DNA from: Rhodobacteraceae bacterium EL129
Lineage (GTDB): Bacteria > Pseudomonadota > Alphaproteobacteria > Rhodobacterales > Rhodobacteraceae
Length of the DNA stretch: 64,000 bases
Direction of reading: 5' to 3'
Assembly (NCBI GenBank): GCA_900313005.1
Contig: ONZJ01000002.1
Span: forward strand, 1,504,996-1,568,995
Below the pieces are notes generated by a model. The model was not told the DNA's origin and did not search any database. It saw nothing but the letters and a program-made list of their open reading frames with translations. Made by a program: the position numbers and the translations under genes. This document shows, in pieces, positions 61,308 to 64,000 of this stretch. The stretch's first letter is position 1. Each line of letters starts with the position of its first letter.

Positions 61308-61646
61308 ATGCCCAATCTGTATTACGTGTCGATCCTCATCGCCCTCGTCATGATTATCGTCGGTGGCACTGTGTTCTTTCACTTTGTGGAAGGCTGGGGT
61401 TGGATTGACAGCTACTTCTTTACCGTTGTGACCTTATCCACGGTTGGATATGGCGAGCTGGTGCCCGCCACGCCACTTGGGAGGATTGCGACGACAATCT
61501 TCATATTTGTCGGTTTGGGGATCTTTGGTCTGGCGATCCAGCAATTTGCGCATATGCATGTGAAGAAACGCGAAAAACATGCCGAATGGCTGATGCGCCA
61601 CCTGCCTCATGGCGGCGCGCATCCGCCGGATCAGGACAAGCGCTAG
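61308..61646 (+). CDS. Small two-helix potassium channel protein
   Basis: A 112-residue ion-channel (Ion_trans_2) protein: helix 1 about residues 4-27, pore helix and selectivity filter TLSTVGYGELVP near residues 43-54, helix 2 about residues 62-85, and a short basic, histidine-rich tail with no regulatory domain. AAGGAG lies 10 bases upstream of ATG 61308, so the longer frame from 61197 is rejected. It would form a tetrameric potassium pore. Confidence 0.88.
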   Translation: MPNLYYVSILIALVMIIVGGTVFFHFVEGWGWIDSYFFTVVTLSTVGYGELVPATPLGRIATTIFIFVGLGIFGLAIQQFAHMHVKKREKHAEWLMRHLPHGGAHPPDQDKR

Positions 61647-61721
61647 AGTTCTGACATACATGTCTGGCACGTGATCAAACCCTCTATGGCGTGGCGCGCA
61701 AGCCCGTGATAGCGGTCCGCC

Positions 61722-62948
61722 ATGACGCAGATTTCCGATCACCCCCCTAGGCCGACAATTTCAAAAGCCGAGTTCATCGCCATCATGGCGATGTTGATGG
61801 CGGCTGTGGCCTTTTCGATTGATGCGATGTTGCCGGCCACGCCTGAAATCGCGGCCGAACTGACGCCGGATTTTCCGAACCAGGCACAGTTGATCATTAC
61901 CAGTTTTGTGTTGGGCATGGGAATTGGCACGTTCTTTGTCGGGCCACTGTCCGACAGCTATGGTCGTAAGCCAGTGATCATGTGGGGGGCACTTCTGTAC
62001 ATCTTTGGCTGTGCGCTGGCTTGGATGGCACCGACGCTAGAGTTGGTGTTGCTGGCGCGGGTGTTTCAGGGCATCGCGACGTCTGCTGCACGGGTTGTTC
62101 CAATGGCCATCACCCGCGACTATTTCGCCGGGCGCGGGATGGCACGGATCGTGTCTTTCATCATGATGGTGTTCACCTTGGTGCCTGCCGTGGCCCCACT
62201 GGCCGGTTCGGTGATCATTGACGCCTTTGGATGGCGCGCGATCTTTGGCGTCTTCGCCCTATTCATGATCATTTCGACCTTGTGGCTGTCCTTGCGCGTC
62301 GCAGAACCGTTGCCCGTGCCTATGCGTCGTCCCTTCCGGCCGCGTGCGCTTTGGGCCAGTGCCCATGAGGTATTGTCGCATCCTGTAGTGATGCGATCGA
62401 CCGCCATTCAGGCCCTGTGCATGACGGCGCTGTTTTCCTCGCTCAGCACGATCCATCAGATCTTTGATATTACCTATGGCCGGGCCGAGGGGTTCCCCTG
62501 GTGGTTCTGTGCCATTGCTCTGACGGCCGGAGTGTTCAACCTGCTCAACGCCTCACTTGTTGTGCGGTTCGGGATGAACCGTTTGGTCAAGGTGGCCATG
62601 ATTGGCATGATCGCGCTTAGTCTGCTGATGATCGGCATCACCCTGCTTCGAGGCGAGGCCGGCCTTCCCTTTGCGCTTTACTTTGTCTGGCAGGCGGGAG
62701 TGTTCATTCACACCTCGATGACACTTGGCAATCTTAATGCCATCGCACTTGAGCCGATGGGGCATATTGCGGGTATGGCCACATCTGTCTTCAGTGCGCT
62801 GGCTTCGGTCGGCGCGGTGATCTGTACGGTGCCGATTGGTTTGATGTTCAACGGCACGCCCCTGCCGTTGATGATGGGCACAACGCTGGCCGTAATGGTC
62901 GGTTTGTTTTTGATGCGTAAGTTGCCAAAGGATACCGAGGAAATTTAA
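61722..62948 (+). CDS. MFS multidrug exporter, Bcr/CflA type
   Basis: A 408-residue transporter with about 12 membrane helices. Family features include FIAIMAMLMAAVAFSIDAMLP in part, LPATPEIAAEL, the loop 2-3 motif GPLSDSYGRKPVI and RVFQGIATSAARVVPMAI in part, with TRDYF. These export drugs or small metabolites by proton antiport. The substrate is unknown. It is co-directional with the channel gene upstream. Confidence 0.9.
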   Translation: MTQISDHPPRPTISKAEFIAIMAMLMAAVAFSIDAMLPATPEIAAELTPDFPNQAQLIITSFVLGMGIGTFFVGPLSDSYGRKPVIMWGALLYIFGCALAWMAPTLELVLLARVFQGIATSAARVVPMAITRDYFAGRGMARIVSFIMMVFTLVPAVAPLAGSVIIDAFGWRAIFGVFALFMIISTLWLSLRVAEPLPVPMRRPFRPRALWASAHEVLSHPVVMRSTAIQALCMTALFSSLSTIHQIFDITYGRAEGFPWWFCAIALTAGVFNLLNASLVVRFGMNRLVKVAMIGMIALSLLMIGITLLRGEAGLPFALYFVWQAGVFIHTSMTLGNLNAIALEPMGHIAGMATSVFSALASVGAVICTVPIGLMFNGTPLPLMMGTTLAVMVGLFLMRKLPKDTEEI

Positions 62949-63094
62949 GGCGTCGGGGTTGGTGCAAGGTAAAATCACTTTACGGTATACAATCGCATAC
63001 AGTACTTTCCCCCCCAGAAGAATTGCGCTATGAGAGCTGCAACGCCGACTCATTCAGTCAGCCGCAACATAGATTCAAAACATGAGGCATACCG

Positions 63095-64000
63095 ATGGCC
63101 AATCCCACCACGCCAGATATCATCTACACCAAAGTCGACGAAGCCCCCGAACTGGCCAGCGCATCTTTGCTGCCGATCATTCAATCTTTTGCTGCAGCTG
63201 CGGATATTTCCGTTGGTACAAAAGACATCTCGCTTGCGGGTCGTATCCTGGCCACGTTCCCGGAAAGCCTAACAGACGACCAGCGCATCCCGAACCATCT
63301 GGCTGAACTGGGTGAGCTGGTGAAAACGCCTGAAGCGAATGTGATCAAGCTGCCCAACATCTCGGCGTCCGCTCCGCAACTGGTTGATGCCATCGAAGAA
63401 CTTCAGGCCAAAGGCTATGCGATCCCAGATTATCCGGAGGCGCCCCAGTCCGATGAGGAAAAAGCCATTCGTGCGCGGTATGACACCATCAAAGGTTCGG
63501 CCGTGAACCCTGTGCTGCGCGAAGGAAACTCGGACCGTCGGGCAGCCACAGCGGTCAAGAAGTTCGCCCAGAACAATCCGCATCGAATGGGCGCATGGAC
63601 GGCAGACAGCAAAACACGCGTGGCATCGATGTCGGGTGGTGATTTCTTTTCGAACGAAACCTCCACGACGTTGACGGAAGCCGCGACCGCGAAGATCATA
63701 TTGGAAACCGCCTCGGGTGAAACCGTTCTGAAAGACGCGGTCGAATACCCCGCTGGAACCGTGGTGGATGCGACCTTCATGTCGGCGCAGGCGCTGGATG
63801 GGTTCCTGGTAGCCGAGATTGAAAAGACCAAAGCCGAAGGTGTTTTGTTTTCATTGCACATGAAGGCCACGATGATGAAGGTGTCGGATCCGATCATCTT
63901 TGGTCATGCTGTCAAAGCTTGGCTGGCCCCGGTGTTTGAGGCCCATGGCGACACGATGGCAGAGCTTGGCGTGAACCCCAACCAAGGGCTTGGTGCGCTG
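63095..64000 (+). CDS. icd: Monomeric NADP-dependent isocitrate dehydrogenase, 3' end outside window
   Basis: TCA-cycle enzyme, decarboxylating isocitrate to 2-oxoglutarate. The first 302 residues are visible of an expected 735-745. Monomeric-type motifs: [34 protein letters not shown] in part, [32 protein letters not shown] in part, and [19 protein letters not shown] precedes ATG 63095. The monomeric form is unrelated in sequence to the common dimeric enzyme and is frequent in marine alphaproteobacteria. Confidence 0.95.
   Translation, partial: MANPTTPDIIYTKVDEAPELASASLLPIIQSFAAAADISVGTKDISLAGRILATFPESLTDDQRIPNHLAELGELVKTPEANVIKLPNISASAPQLVDAIEELQAKGYAIPDYPEAPQSDEEKAIRARYDTIKGSAVNPVLREGNSDRRAATAVKKFAQNNPHRMGAWTADSKTRVASMSGGDFFSNETSTTLTEAATAKIILETASGETVLKDAVEYPAGTVVDATFMSAQALDGFLVAEIEKTKAEGVLFSLHMKATMMKVSDPIIFGHAVKAWLAPVFEAHGDTMAELGVNPNQGLGAL

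Noticed and set aside
1..64000. CRISPR array, prophage, insertion sequence or plasmid origin
   Set aside because: No regularly spaced repeats, transposase, integrase, phage structural or replication-initiation genes were seen.

Overview
The window reads as a chromosomal segment of a marine alphaproteobacterium of the Rhodobacterales (Roseobacter group). This rests on gene content and order rather than a marker gene: trimethylamine monooxygenase beside GntR- and MttB-type genes, a trgA-trgB-cysK tellurite cluster downstream of photolyase and cyclopropane synthase genes, short PhoR, DUF502 and DUF3772 proteins, monomeric isocitrate dehydrogenase, and densely packed GC-rich genes with many ATGA overlaps. 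I see no phage, insertion sequence, CRISPR array or rRNA operon. One tRNA (Ser, GGA) is present.

Layout. 0-8.3 kb: stress genes (photolyase cut by the left edge, cfa, trgA, trgB, cysK, an MscS-type channel, an alanyl-tRNA editing protein), then tRNA-Ser. 8.7-19.2 kb: a methylated-amine island with tmm, a periplasmic-binding-protein-like gene without a signal peptide, a GntR regulator, two MttB-family methyltransferases that lack pyrrolysine, a dimethylglycine-dehydrogenase-like FAD/GcvT protein and a LysR regulator. Copies of an ATTGGTTC motif occur in both the tmm/binding-protein and the gntR/mttB gaps. 19.2-24.8 kb: a divergent hybrid kinase/NarL regulator pair and a membrane-anchored repeat protein. 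24.8-27.2 kb: a C1 operon (PF13769 protein, MetF, methyltetrahydrofolate methyltransferase), probably linked functionally to the amine island. 27.5-36.6 kb: an SRPBCC protein divergent from a ToxR-like regulator, then ppx, rlmE, a PAS protein, yicC, gmk, a gamma carbonic anhydrase, phoR and an FMN-binding protein.

36.6-43.0 kb holds pstSCAB-phoU-phoB behind a Pho box. 43.0-47.0 kb carries a LysR/glutaryl-CoA dehydrogenase pair and an amidohydrolase. 47.0-50.3 kb has an AT-rich regulatory gap, aroQ overlapping a LuxR-type regulator with altered ligand-pocket residues, a candidate structured RNA, and an arginine:glycine amidinotransferase-like gene. 50.3-55.3 kb carries tsf, rpsB, a small exported protein, DUF502, a patatin and 3-hydroxybutyrate dehydrogenase. 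55.3-64 kb has a candidate intergenic sRNA, a YejA-type binding protein, an entericidin, an arsenate-reductase-family protein, an XRE/cupin regulator, an acyl-CoA ligase, a DsbA-family protein, a small potassium channel, an MFS exporter and the first 302 codons of a monomeric isocitrate dehydrogenase.

The most promising unexplained parts are (1) the amine island with its shared operator-like motif, soluble binding-protein-like gene and paired non-pyrrolysine methyltransferases; (2) the sRNA candidate at 55.65-55.73 kb, with promoter, internal hairpin and terminator; (3) the structured, terminator-flanked region at 48.9-49.1 kb; and (4) the LuxR protein lacking the canonical ligand-binding Asp. 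All functional statements come from reading the sequence and from family knowledge; no database search was run.
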